This document shows positions 34,443 to 46,544 of a stretch of DNA of 64,000 nucleotides, in pieces. Both the position numbers and the translations under genes were made by a program. This DNA is from Nigrospora sphaerica (Eukaryota > Ascomycota > Sordariomycetes > Amphisphaeriales > Apiosporaceae). The notes below the pieces were generated by a model, which was not told the DNA's origin, did no database searches, and saw nothing but the letters and a program-made list of their open reading frames with translations. The stretch covers positions 1,294,501 to 1,358,500 of the forward strand of contig JAGVVL010000018.1 of assembly GCA_018287875.1 (NCBI GenBank). Reading direction: 5' to 3'. How positions within the stretch are numbered: position 1 is the first letter of the stretch; each line of letters begins with the position of its first letter.

Positions 34443-34706
34443 TTATCTCTCTGTAAGGTGTCTTGCCTTTCGGAAGTATTCGAGGTTCTTGTGGTCCGTT
34501 AGGATCTCGAAGGGCTCTCGTACGCTCCTTAGCATCCTGTCCCATGTGCTAAGGCAGTCTATCACCGCTAGGAGTTCTTTATCGTGGATCTCGTAGTTGA
34601 ACTCTGCTGGGGAGAGCTTCCGGGAGTGGTATGCTATTGGGTGTAGCAGACCGTCTTCGCTGTACTGTGATAAACAGCCTCCAAGGCTATGTCCTGAGCA
34701 GTCCAT
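34443..34706 (-). pseudogene. Gypsy-3 RNase H
   Basis: An 87-codon open piece with DCSGHSLGGCLSQ, FNYEIHDKELLAVI and FEILTDHKNLEYF, typical of Ty3/Gypsy RNase H. Confidence 0.88.
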
Positions 34707-34946
34707 CTCGACTACTGTTCGTCGGTCTGCGTCCCACTAGGCTAGGACTGGAGCTTCGATAAACACTCTCTTAAGATACTCGAAAGCGCCTTATTACTCC
34801 TGGTCCCACCAGAACGGGGTTCCCTTCTTCGTTAAGGCGGTTAGTGGCCGTGTGATTGCTGAATACTTGGGTATGAACGTTCGGTAGAAGTTTGCGAATC
34901 CTAAGAAGCTGCGTACTCTTTTAAGCGTCTTAGGAGCCTCCCACTC

Positions 34947-35813
34947 CTAGATCGTAAGCACCTTTTGAGGGTCCATTCGAACTCCTTTGCCTGCCTCGAT
35001 AATGAACCCCAAGTACTTAGTCTCCTTTACCGCGAACTCGCATTTCCCTAAGTCGAGACCTAGGCCAGCGTCTCGTAAGCGGCTTAGGACCTTCTCGACT
35101 TCTTTTATATAGTCCTCCCTACTCCCTAAAGAGTAGATAAGGATATCGTCTATATAAGCTGAATAGGAATGGTCTAGTAGGTCCTTTAAGGTGTAGTTAA
35201 TATACCGTTGGAACGTGGCTAGTGCCCCAGCTAATCCGAATGGCGTCACGAGCCACTCGTATAGGCCGAACCTGGTCCTAAAGGCTGTCTTCCATTCCTC
35301 GCCCGCAGCAATTCGGATCTTATAAAACGCCGCTCGGACATCGAGCTTCGTGAGCCAGCGCGCTCCTGAGAGCGTCGTGAGTGTCTCTCGGATTAGCGGC
35401 AAAGGGTAGCTGTCTCTCTTCGTAATCGCGTTGAGCGCTCTGAAATCGCAGCAAAAGCGTAGTCCGCCTCCCGGCTTTTTCACAAACAGCACGGGAGCTC
35501 CTCCGGCGGAGCTGCTCGCTCGGATATAGTTCTTATCCAGTAGGTCCGTTAAAGTCTTCCGTAGCACTAGGAGCTCTTCGCGTGACATTCCATATAAGGG
35601 CCCCCAAGGCACCTCTAGTTCCTTGCCATCGGTTCCTTTCGTTAAGGGGATCGTGTGGTCTACCCTTAGCCGGTGTGGTGGTAAGCAGTTGTCGGCTGCT
35701 GGGTCGAATAGGTCCTTCCACTTCCGTAACTCCTTCGGGAGTTTCTCGTACGGCACTCGTTTATCCTTAGGTTCGAGGGCCTTTTCGATGTCCGCTAATG
35801 AGGCTGCGAACAC
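34947..35813 (-). pseudogene. Gypsy-3 reverse transcriptase (core intact)
   Basis: A 288-codon open piece containing [49 protein letters not shown] and the catalytic AYIDD (about 35148-35158). Here the active-site aspartates survive, unlike in Gypsy-2 and Gypsy-4. Confidence 0.92.
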
Positions 35814-36128
35814 CCGTATCTCGTGTGGGCCTTGCGAGCGTCTTGCTCGTCTTATAAGCGTTCCGATAGAGGCCGCTCCTATCTCTTTAGGCGGCTCGAT
35901 AAAAGAGCTCTTCGCAGCTTCTATATCTCGTATGCGAAACTCTCCTTAAGATCTCATAAGGAGTTCGCGCGCTGCAGCGTCGTACACTACCCGATGTTTC
36001 TCGAACCAGGGCTTCCTAAGTATAAGGGAATGGTTTAAGCCTGGTACCACGTATCCATAGATTCTCTGCGAGAACCCTTCGAGGCCGATCTCTAAGTAAG
36101 CGATCTCCGAGATACAAGGGTCTTGTTT

Positions 36129-36314
36129 TTACGAGCTTTTCGTAAAGGTAGCTTCGCGTAATACTCGGGGTCGTGTTGGGATCCTTGGTAGGTCTAGCTG
36201 TCGAGCTAGTTTTTCGCTGATCGCTGCGTAGCAGTCGCATCCGGTGTCGGCTAGGATAGGAATGATCTTTTCTTTGTTTAAGAGGCCCTCAATTGTGAGT
36301 GCCAAACCGTTCAT
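36129..36314 (-). pseudogene. Gypsy-3 protease fragment
   Basis: Carries ILADTGCDCYAAIS, a retropepsin-type Asp-Thr-Gly active-site loop. The rest of the protease continues in another frame. Confidence 0.75.
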
Positions 36315-36382
36315 AAGCTTCTCTATCTTCGGTAGCGATAAGGTGGCTGCTGTTGACCTCTGAGGACGACTTCCCCTAGAGG

Positions 36383-37525
36383 TTACTCTTTTTCCGAATC
36401 CGATGTCTCGACTCCGCTACTCTCACTAGCGTCTTGCTCGGCCTTTATGCTGTGCACTTGTGTGCTAGGGCGTTTCGCAGGCCTTAGCTTGCACGTCATT
36501 ATTCTATGCCCTTGCTTCCCGCATCTTAGGCATGAGCCGTCGTCTCTTCGCTTTTGCATCTCTTCGGGGGAGGCCCACGCGGCCCTCGTGTGAGATGACC
36601 TGCTCTGGCCTTGTCCCCTAGGCTTCTTCTTATCGAGGGGGTTCATCCCAGTCATGACTGTGTCTTCCCCCTCGTCTTGCTTCCATGCTTTGCGGGATGG
36701 GTTCGAGAGCTCCGTGGGGGGCTTAGTCGGGCTCGGATACAGCCAAGGAGTAAGGGACTCCAGCTTCGAGGCCGTCAGCATGATCTGGTCAACCGCTTGG
36801 GCGTAGTCCGTCGAGATCGTGACCGCTACTAAGCTTCTCGTGAGCTGGTCGTTTAAGGCTCCCTCGAGGAAGGCGAGCTTGGCTTGGTCGGCCCAGTCCA
36901 TCCCTCCCGCTTCCGCTAGCGTCTTTTCGAAGTCCACGTAGAAAGCGTCGAACGTCTGTCCTCGAGCTTGCTTAAGCTCTCTGAGCTTTAAGGTGGCGGT
37001 CTTCTGGTTGTTCCTATCCGTGTACTTGTTTGCGAGGTACTCGAGAAGGTCTTTCGGGTTGTACGCTTTGTCGGTTCCTCCGGATAGGAAGTAGGTGCTT
37101 ACAAGCGCTTTAAGACCGTCTCCTAAGCATGAGTAGACTGCGAACTATCCGTCCTTTTGCGTGCCGATTATCGCCGCGTCGGCATCCAGCTTGTGGCTCA
37201 TCAAGGCTTTCCATGCTGGGAATTGAGTTCGCTCCCCTTCGAACTTGGGGGGCCAGGGGAAGGCCTTCCGCTTTAGCTGCGGTTCGTGTGCGGGCCTCAC
37301 GAGGGCCTCGCTCAACTCGGCTTGCGTCGACGGTGGGGTTGACGTGGCTTGGTCCCGCTGCTGTTGGACCTCCGCAAGCCTTTTCTCGAAGTGCGCCGTT
37401 ATTTCTCGCGACTGTCTAGCGAACAGGTTCTCGAGGAGGTCGAGCGTCGGTTGTGGAATGCCTTCTGCTAAGTCTCGCAGGTCCCTATCTCCTCTACCCT
37501 CATCCGTTATGTCGTGGCGTTGCAT
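36383..37525 (-). pseudogene. Gypsy-3 Gag
   Basis: Two open pieces (37145-37525 for the N-terminus, 36383-36937 for the C-terminal half) flank a broken capsid region. The C-terminal piece ends with a CCHC knuckle (CLRCGKQGHRIMTC) and an acidic tail. Confidence 0.88.
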
Positions 37526-37600
37526 CTTAGGGAAGCTCTTGAGTCGCGCGTGCGCGGCTCTCGGGAGATATAAGATACGGATAAAGTGATCTAGAAAATA

Positions 37601-37930
37601 TGTGAGAGGCTGAGCCTTGAAGCACTATCGAAGGGGCCAAATGCTGTTTATTTTCTAGATGGGAAAGAGAGAAGAGAACCGTCTTCAGGAGGCCGGGCGC
37701 AGCGTCTCGTTAAATCTTGCGAGACTGGACCGGAACGTTCGGATCGGAACGTTCGGACCGGAACGTTCGGATCGGAACGTTCGGATCGCTGCTCAGCTCC
37801 CCCCTCCTAGGTCTTGACCACTAGCCTGGCGTTCGAATGGAGAGACCTACTCGGAGCCTCATATGAGGGGTTCGTGAGACGCTCAGGCCAGGTGCGCCTG
37901 AGCCTATCTTCCAGGTCCCAACCTGTAACA
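37601..37930 (-). repeat. Gypsy-3 5' LTR (four 14-bp repeat units)
   Basis: Same as the copy at 32190-32489, except for two extra 14-bp units and two extra C. Confidence 0.93.
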
Positions 37931-37935
37931 GAAGT

Positions 37936-38082
37936 CCTCCTTACTGCTTTATTTTAAACTCCTAAAAATTAAGCAGTTCTTTCTTAATACGGATAAGTAT
38001 AAGGAGATTTCTGAGAAGCAGAAGACTCTAGCCTTACTTATTATAAGGCAGAATCTTCCAATCGAACCATCATATCCAACAA
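37936..38082. repeat. Fragment related to the old-element LTR
   Basis: The last part (AATCGAACCATCATATCCAACA-like, about 38060-38082) resembles the LTR end of the old element at 28180-28203 and 31765-31787. The rest is AT-rich and diverged. Gypsy-3 inserted at its left edge. Confidence 0.4.
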
Positions 38083-38430
38083 TTTCTTTAATAGCTAAAG
38101 GTCCTTAAATAATACTTTAAAGCAATTAGTTTTCTTTGATATCTTATTTTATATTACGCTTAACTTATCGTGCTCTTATAAAAGCGTAAAACAGCTTTAT
38201 TTATGGAGGGACGTAAAGCGAAGTAAATAGATAATATTAATAAACGCTAGATCTTTATCTATAGTGTCTATTATAAACTAACTAAATAAGAGATGACCAG
38301 CTAAAAGGCGATTTAAAAGATCTTAGTAAGTCATTAAATAGTCTATCACTATAACCTTGATAAGCAACTGTTCCTTTAAGTCGATAGATTCTTAAAGCAA
38401 GACTTTGACGTTATACTCTTCTATTTAGTA
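38083..38430. other. AT-rich decayed sequence between repeat fragments
   Basis: No gene. Very TA-rich, with stops in all frames. It may be the remains of another transposon, but I see no diagnostic motif. Confidence 0.4.
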
Positions 38431-38566
38431 AACGGATAGAAAATCAAGATCTTTAAAAAAAAAACTTTTTCGAAACCGACCCCACATAGCGATAACTTCA
38501 CAACCACGACTCTATAAGCTACCGGATAGCCCGGAAACTGTTCCTAGGGCTTCATTTAGCCTAGAA

Positions 38567-39682
38567 ATGGTCGATTCACCACCCTCGAGGCAAAGCGCGG
38601 GTGGTGGGAGCCGCCATAGGCCCGCCCCACCCCCCGAGCCGTCACCTCCGGACTTAAGAACACCATCGCCAGATAGCATTACAACACCTGGACGCAGTCC
38701 AGAGGATATACGCAGCACTATAAACAACTTTAAACGCTTCCTAGCTGGTGAAGTCAACGTTGCGGCCTTAGCCGTAGCGGTTTAAGCCGCCATTCCGGTC
38801 CTAGAGACGGCGGCTAAAGAATCGGACAACCAGCCCAGCGTCGAAAGACGTATCAATGCTATCGAGAACACGCTACAAGCTATCTATAAGGAAATCAAAG
38901 CTCCTAAGACGTACGCTGCAGCCGCTACTGCCTTTACCGCAGTCCCAGCGCCCAGGGCCCCCTAAGTAGCCAAGACTCTGCCTCCTCGACACGAACGGAA
39001 GGTAACGGTTAAGGCCGTAGGAACTGAAGGCCGCACCTACAAAGAGATCGTGCGGAAAGTTAACGCAGCAACAGGTAAAGAAACAGCAATAGCCGCACGG
39101 AAGCTTCCTAGCGGAGACTATACTATTACCTGCAAGACAGCAGAAGAGAAGCGACAGCTGGAAACCGACCGGGCCTGACCACCGAGGCCTTCGGAGAGAA
39201 CGCCTCTATCTAAAAGAGAAAGATCCTGGTGGTGGCCCATAGCATCAACAAGGAGGCCATAGAGACGAACCAAGGGCAGCTAGGAGTCCAACTCCGGAAC
39301 CAGCCCGGCGGCCCGATCGACGTCCTAAAGGCCAAGCTCCCTCGCAACGCTAAGACCTCGTCTAGGAAGGTCACGGCCCTATATATTGCAGTACCCACGG
39401 TTTAACAAGCGGAACAGCTATACCGAGACGGCCTTATTTAGCAGTATGGCTACTATCCATGCGAGCCCTTCGCCGAAGGAGCCCAGCTTAAGCAGTGCTA
39501 CCACTGCTACCGCTATGGACATATCGCCCGAGTCTGCCGCCACGCACGTAGATGCGGGCTCTGCTCTTTAATAAAGCATGGCGATAAAGAATGCCCAGAA
39601 GCCAAGAATAAGAGCTGGTACTGCTGTTTAGTATGCCGAGGACCACACACTGCGTGGTCCAAGGAGTGTCCAGTCCACTAAG
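38567..39682 (+). pseudogene. LINE ORF1 (nucleic-acid-binding protein), decayed
   Basis: A Pro/Ser-rich N-terminus and a charged helix (RRINAIENTLQAIYKEIKAP) are followed by CCHC-type knuckles around 39497-39670 (CYHCYRYGHIARVC, CGLC...HGDKEC, CCLVC...CPVH). ORF1 proteins bind the element RNA. Several stops and shifts. Confidence 0.75.
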
Positions 39683-39920
39683 AGCAGGTTTAGATCGCTA
39701 AGGCTACTTATATCACGAGACCGAAGGGATTTGCACTGCCCTCGCAAGAACTTCCTAAGCTAACAGCCGAGGACTGGCAAACAGTATAGCCGCGAAAGCG
39801 TCGAGCAACCAGCTGCCGTATTAGAAGCACTAGCAGAGCCCGTAGCAGAACCCACGAAGAGACAGACAATATAGACGTCGAAACACCGGAGTCAATATTA
39901 AACAGCATCCACGCTCGACT

Positions 39921-40531
39921 ATGACAACGCTAAGGATCCTACACTGGAACACGCAGAAAAGTAAGAAAGCACAGATCCCGGCAGTCGATGCCATCTCCGA
40001 AGAGTACGACGTCCTGGCTATCTAAGAGCCCTGGCGAAACCCACATATGCCGACCACCTACTGCCCGAGATCCTCTCCGTACTACCTTCTCTATGCCGCC
40101 GAGGGAGGCAGAGCTTGCATTTACATTAATAAGAAGCACCCCCTAATGTAGTGGACTTATAAAGCGCAATCAGATAGGTGCAACATTACAATCCAGTTAC
40201 TAGATGGTCCTATAACAGTTATCTGCGTATACTCGCCTCCTCCTAGATCGATTAGCAGATCGGACCTGCCAGCTATCGAAGCCCTCCTTACTGGTCCCCA
40301 GCTAGGACGAATAGTCCTCGTAGGAGACTTTAACGTCCACCACCCTGTCTGGGGAGGATATAACGTCCGACCTTATAAGGCAGCCGATAAGCTACTCCAG
40401 CTAGCAGAATCCTGGAGACTCCAGCTTATCACTCCCCCTGGAACACCAACATAGACTCGAAGAGGGTGCATGGACTCCACGATCGACTTGGCGTGGGCCA
40501 CGGACGATCTCCGAGCTGCCTACAACGGGTA
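39921..40531 (+). pseudogene. LINE ORF2 N-terminal endonuclease, truncated by insertion
   Basis: Begins LRILHWNTQKSKKAQIP and contains VLVGDFNVHHPVWGG and STIDLAWATDD, motifs of the APE-like endonuclease that nicks the target. Stops interrupt it at several places. It ends where Gypsy-4 enters. Confidence 0.85.
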
Positions 40532-40536
40532 CGCCC

Positions 40537-40752
40537 TGTCACGGTTCAAGGAACGAAGAATCTGTTGATGACCCAAGGGTTCTATTGAGATGCGAAAACT
40601 ACAGGTGAAGAGGAAAAGAAGAGGAGGAACAGGCTCCTCTCAGTCACTGTTTGGCAGGAATATATCCAGCTAGCGGCGGTACGTACCGCCAGGCAGCGGT
40701 AAGTCGTCTATACGTTGCCATGTCCTTGTACCTATATACCCATGCCGTAATA
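40537..40752 (-). repeat. Gypsy-4 3' LTR
   Basis: Starts TGTCACGG. Ends TAATA instead of TAACA, a C-to-T change at the terminus. Confidence 0.92.
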
Positions 40753-40909
40753 TTACCCCCCCTTAAGAAATGAAACTTGTCCGCAAGTTTCGGTCACTTC
40801 TTCCGGGCAATTCTCTTTCTCGTTCGGTTCGTCAAAGCCGGAGAGTTGTCGTCGGCGTGAGGTGGGTCGATCTTGTCGTCAGCTGCGGCGTCAAGCTATG
40901 AAGCCAGTC

Positions 40910-43900
40910 GCTTCGGCGGTCCTGCGTTATTTGGATACTCCTCATGGTATTCCTAAAGAAGTATAGCGCTGTTCTTAAATAACTCCGCGTTGTACCATGT
41001 TGTATCCGGGTCCCAACCTTTCCAGCGCACCTAGTATTGAAGTTTCCTATAGTGCAGTCGAGAGGACAGCACTTAGTTTACCTCCTATTCTTCGTCTAAC
41101 GAAGGATCCACGATTTCGCCCTCCGGATTCTCGGTCTGTTATCCTAGGAGAGGGTCGTCTTGGAATCGCTAAAGGCGATCAGCGTGAAACACGTTCGTGC
41201 CCTTCTAGTCTAGCAGCGTGTCAAGTTCGTAGGAGTGTCCTCTCATCCCCTTAATAGTGTAATATTGCTGCGTTAAGGGGAACGTCAGGGCATTGCTAAG
41301 TTGGTCTGTCGTTTATATCCGTTTAAGGATAACCACCTTATCCCCAACTTTAAAGTCTGGCTTGCGTCACGACTTGTTAGCCTGGTTATATATACAGCGT
41401 TAAGATAAGGTAGCCTGTTATTGTGCTGCTTCTATGTATTAGTGGAGTGTCTTCACAATCTTCTATGCGTTTTATTATCTAAGACGCTCTATTATTGGAA
41501 GCTTACTAATATCTTAAGTCCAGTTAGCTTTAAAATATAGTAGCGGTATAAGAAAACCACACTCCACTTTATAAAAAGACAGTCCTATTAAGTCTTAAGG
41601 CAGGCTAGCCTAGACAGTGTCTAAAGCTGGAATCACTGACGACTAGTTGTCTTAGAAGTGTAATAAGTAAGGTAGAATCCGTTATTAGATAGCCTAGTTT
41701 ATACACTCCACTTACCTTTATAACTAGGAGTAGCTAGAGGATCCCAATTTTTAAGTGATGCCCAGTAGCTTGGAGACTTTATTAGTAAAGTGAGAGACGA
41801 ATTAGGGTCCACGGTCGCTCCCAATCTGCTATGGTAGTCTAAAGACACGATATAGACTATAATAGTATATCTTAGTAACGTCTTTAGCTGTCACTAATCG
41901 GGTGTAGTGAACGCACCAACTCCTCTTACTTAACAAGCAAACCATAATAAGGAGGTTATCAAACCCCTTTCGATCTTTAAGTATGGTCTTAAAGTTTATT
42001 TAAATCGACTACTATAAGTAAAGCGGTATCGTAAGCAGATAGAGAAATCCTAGTGTCTTATCCCAAGGGACTTTAAATAATCGGCATACTCGATAGTTAG
42101 CCACGAAACTGTCGACATCTTTAGATAATCTTAGCTACCAGTACTGGCTTTATACTAGCTTATAGAGCTTATTATGTCCCGGGTACGCGGATATTAAGCG
42201 CAAATGGAAGTCTTCTAAGATATGTGTCCTCAAATTGTCTTATTCGGTGACCACCAGTTTACCGTTCCTTAAGAGGGTTCCGTTAAAGAGGGTCTATGTA
42301 ATGCTATCGGTCGGCTTTAACGTAGTCTTTTCCCGAAACGGCTAAAGAAGGGGGTCGGTGTAGTTAAGTTCAATAGCACAATATATCAGCATTAACTTAA
42401 AGAGTGGTGGCGGTGGCAGGTCGTCCTTTAAGAGGGCCACCTCACTTAAGGGTTCCACTATAGAAAGCGCTAGTATATATCTGTGTTCGCCCTCCTAAAA
42501 GATAGCCAAGTGTCGCATCGCCTCGGTTTTCTCTTTCTATGTTTTCAGATCTTCCGTTTTCCGTGATAAAGCGTCGGCTATAGCATTCTACGTTTCTAGG
42601 CAGTACTTTAACAGGTAGTGGTATTTGGCAAGGAGCTCCGCCTAGTTCGCTTATCGTAAGTTAAGATAACGTTTCTAGCTAAAGTATTCCAACATGCTAT
42701 AGTCTGTTATAATTGTAAACTGTGGGCGCTGAAGTTCCACGAGCTTAACGTGCTAATACTTAAGGGCTTAGACTATAGCTAACAGTTCTTTATTATGGAT
42801 GCTATAATTGAGCTCCAAACCTTAAAGGGTCTCTAAATAAAAGGCGATAGGGTGCCAGTTATTAAAAGCGTTATCCTTCTTTTACAATAGGACTCTGGTA
42901 ATCACTCTGTCGGAAGCATCTGTCTCCACTTATATATCGTTCTCGTAGCCGAAATATATAAGGACCGGGGCCTTTAGCAGTCGTCGTTTTAAAGTATCGA
43001 AAGCTTTCTAGCACTTCTTTATCCACTAGAACATCGGTAAACTTTGCTTTGTTAGGTTAGTGAGCGGTCGAGCGATCTGCCTATACTTGCGAACGAACTT
43101 ACGATAGAAATTGCAGAAGCCGAGAAATAATTGCACTCTTTTAATAGACGTCGGGGGTGCCCAGTTGTAGATAACGGACGTCTTAGCAGGATCCACGGCC
43201 ACTCCTTTTGTAAAAATAATGAAGCTTAAGAACTTTGTTTCCTAAATATAAAATTCGCACTTATCAGTGTCGGCTTGCAATCCCGCCTCTCGGAGGCGCT
43301 ACAGGACCCTCTTTATATAGTTCTCGTATTCTTTAACTGAATCTGAAAAAATAACGATGTTATTTAAGTATACCGAGCAGAAATTATTTAGATAGTCTAT
43401 TAAGGTGTTATTTATAAAGCGTTGAAAGGTCGCGGGTCCGTTTGTTAATCTAAATAGAAGTATATTATATTAAAAGGTGCTATAATAGATACGGAACGCT
43501 GTCAACTTTTCTAATCCTAGCGCTATTTAGATCCGGTGGAATACTTATTAGATATCTAACTTTATAAAGACCTTTGCCTTAGAAATCTAGGCTATAGTCT
43601 CCTTGATTAAAGGAAGTGGGTGTCGGTCTTTATAAATAACGGAGTTAAGCTTTTTAAAGTCCATATAAAAGCGTAGTCCTCTATTTCTTTTAAGCGCAAA
43701 GAGGATTAGTGCGCTTAGCGCGCTTCACTTAGCTCGATGAATTCTTTTATTAGGTTCTCGGTTACGTATTTCCAGTATATCTTTATTTCCTTAAGCAATA
43801 TCTTCTATAGGCCCGAGTATCTTAAGAGCTCGTTTAGCTTAGCGTTATTATTTAAGATAATTTTATAATCGCAGGTGTAATATAATAGCAACTTATTAGA

Positions 43901-45400
43901 CTCGAACTTACTAAATATATTTAAGTACTTATAGTATTACTCTAATACCACTTATAATGCTTTTTCGCAAAGAGTGTCCGAGTTTAAGGGTAACACGTCC
44001 CTTTATAACGTTTGCTTCTCGAGGATAATCTTATCTATTATATGGAGGCTAGTGATATGCTAATCTTAAGGGTTTCGGCGGTAGGATATTTCCATCGCCA
44101 GTGTGGAGATAAAAGCGACGTCGATACGTTCTTTAAAACTTCCTACCGAGCTCCGGCGTCGGATGAAGGGTCCTTGAGAGTCGCGTTCTATCGGGGACGA
44201 CGGTGGCCTCGGTGGCGGTGTTAGTAACGGGGGCGGCGCGTTAGTTAGTTCAGCTAACGCGCGTTTTATCTTCGCAATGCCTTTGTTATTTCGTTATTCT
44301 TACGTACAAGTGGCCATTGGTCGCGTTAGGATTTTTTTATATCGAATTATCGGTGGCGACTTCTCGTAATTGGTGTTAGTCGTATATAAACCGCGGATAA
44401 CAGGAGAATCCAGACGTCGTGATCTTCGGCTTACTAGGCGTTGCTGGTCTTCGATAGCTATCTTTTGCTCACGACGTTGGGTGTCTGTATCGAAGGTAAG
44501 GTTCTATAAAAGCTATCCGGCCTAATCTATAGCGATATAATATTCTATATATTAGGGGGTCCATTCCTTAGGGAAAAGAAGACGACAGCGACGAATATCC
44601 AGTGTTATATTATGTGTTTTCAACTATTTGCGACCGACTATCACGTCGTGGCGTATATTAAGGACTAGAAAATGGGTTCGGGCAGTAAGACGGCTCTGGA
44701 TCCAGAAGTGTCCTAGTAGGGCAATGTCCACTGGTTACGATAGGGTACCGTCAAATCCGCCAACAGGTTAAAGGTGAAAGTCACGAACAGTGGGGAGGTA
44801 TAGGTATTAAAGGAGCCTTTAAGCGAAGGCCACGTTTATAAACAGGTATCCGCTTACTCCGGTGTCGACGAGGGCATAGGCGGAGAGAGAGACGATCCAT
44901 TATAAGCTATAGTACAGGGGAAGGTAAACGGTCTTCCCCCTAAGTGCTTGCTTAAAAAATTAAAGGATCGCTTATCCTACGAGTTCTTAATATCGACGAC
45001 TTCCCTTAAATCGGAGTCCACTTATCTAAGGGTATCTAGTTTTCCGAATCCGTGATATCTTCGACTTGGTCGGAGTTAGGAATCTCGATTGTAAGACTAT
45101 CGGCGTTCGAATAGGGACAGGGAGTTCCTATCCACTAGCTAACTAAAACGTTAATACAGTTCGAACAGTCAATATTAACTCGCTTTTTTAAGCAGTTGTT
45201 AATATAGTAGCTAAGCTTTTCGTAGTTAAAATAAAGTCGGTTCTTTAAAAGGCGACAGAGCTTATTAAGACTGTGTTAACAGGCTAGGGCTAAGGTAATG
45301 TAACGCTTCTCTAAAGGTTTAGCAGGATCTGATTAGTTAACAGTAAAGATAGGGGTTCGGTAATTACCGCCACGGTTTTCGCGGTTCGCGTGACGTTTAA
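40910..45400 (-). pseudogene. Gypsy-4 gag-pol remnants
   Basis: On the minus strand I can read a chromodomain (VRWKGWDPDTTWYNAELFKNS, about 40940-41050), RNase H pieces (about 42700-42950) and an RT whose catalytic box is Tyr-Leu-Asn-Asn at 43359-43370 instead of YLDD, near an [11 protein letters not shown] motif. Upstream sequence to about 46250 presumably held protease and Gag. Stops are dense, so it is inactive. Confidence 0.82.
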
Positions 45401-46323
45401 AGTCGTCACTCTTAGCAAACTAAAGGACTAGTACAATCTAGGCGGCCTTAATTGCAAACGCGTTAAATCTAATGCTGCTCTTAATATAGGAGAAGGCTAA
45501 TGCTGTTTGTAACTCCGTTGTAAGCTTTTGGTTAAAGAGGCGCTTTCAATCCGTTTTAACTTAGCTAGTTTCGCTGGCAAATTAAAGGAACTTGTTCTTA
45601 AAGACTTAGAAATCTATTCCCGCGGCTATATAAAGGTTCTCAAATTCTAAAGAGGCAGCCTTTATTTGGTTAAGGTTATGGTATTGTTACTAGAAATACG
45701 CTATCAAGGCCTTGTACGACTGGATCGGAGTGGGGTGCGTTTATTAAAGGTAGGGCTAGAGATTATCGCTGGCCTCTCCATTAAGGCGGCCTTTAATATA
45801 GGCCTGCTTAAAGAGGTTTATAGGAAAACGGGAAGCGTTTACTAAGATCTTGTTCTTAACCTAACAGAACCAGGTCTTGAACTTAACAATATCCTCAGAC
45901 TTCTGATTATAGAAAACTAGGGGGTTAAGGAGGCGCTCAGCCTTTAGTCGGGAACCTTCAGTGGAGGGAATAGGTAGTGATATACTTTAGGTACTTCCTG
46001 CCGTCTGCTAAATTAAGGCAGCTATCTGCTATTAGAAATCCTTTATCTGTCTCTCTAGCTTAAGGCGTCTATAGCGCTCTTGGACGAATCTGGACTCGGT
46101 GTTATTAACGTCGCTAGTGTCATTTGTATCGGCGGAACCCTCACGGGTATTGTCGGGGTCATCCTTGTGAGTTTCTGTGATCCGGTGGAGGGATCCACCC
46201 TATTTAGCCGGTATCTTAGCGGTGTGTGTGGGTCGCGCTTGCAGCTACGTACCCGTCGGAATATCTGTAGGGTTTGAGACATTAATAGAAGCTTTCCCAG
46301 GCGGATGAGGAGACCTATAGTTG

Positions 46324-46539
46324 TGTCACGGTTCAAGGAACGAAGAATCTGTTGATGACCTAAGGGTTCTATTGAGATGCGAAAACTACAGGTGAAGAGG
46401 AAAAGAAGAGGAGGAACAGGCTCCTCTTAGTCACTGTTTGGCAGGAATATATCCAGCCAGCGGCGGTACGTACCGCCAGGCAGCGGTAAGTCGTCCATGC
46501 GTTGCCATGCCCTTGTACCTATGTACCCATGCCGTAACA
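46324..46539 (-). repeat. Gypsy-4 5' LTR
   Basis: 216 bases, TGTCACGG to GTAACA. Better preserved than the left copy. Confidence 0.93.
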
Positions 46540-46544
46540 CGCCC

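Larger units (their letters stand above)
32190..37930 (-). mobile_element. Gypsy-3: chromodomain Ty3/Gypsy retrotransposon, minus strand
   Basis: LTRs of 300 bp (32190-32489) and 330 bp (37601-37930) are flanked by the target duplication GAAGT (32185-32189 and 37931-37935). On the minus strand the order is Gag with zinc knuckle, protease, RT, RNase H, integrase and chromodomain. The frames are broken but several domains remain open. The LTRs differ mainly in the number of 14-bp palindromic repeat units. Confidence 0.95.
40537..46539 (-). mobile_element. Gypsy-4: RIP-damaged chromodomain Ty3/Gypsy element, minus strand
   Basis: 216-bp LTRs (40537-40752 and 46324-46539) with target duplication CGCCC (40532-40536 and 46540-46544). 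A C-rich tract just inside the left LTR is the reverse complement of a polypurine tract, which sets the minus orientation. The LTRs differ at about 8 positions, all transitions. Minus-strand pol is recognisable although stops occur throughout. Confidence 0.93.
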
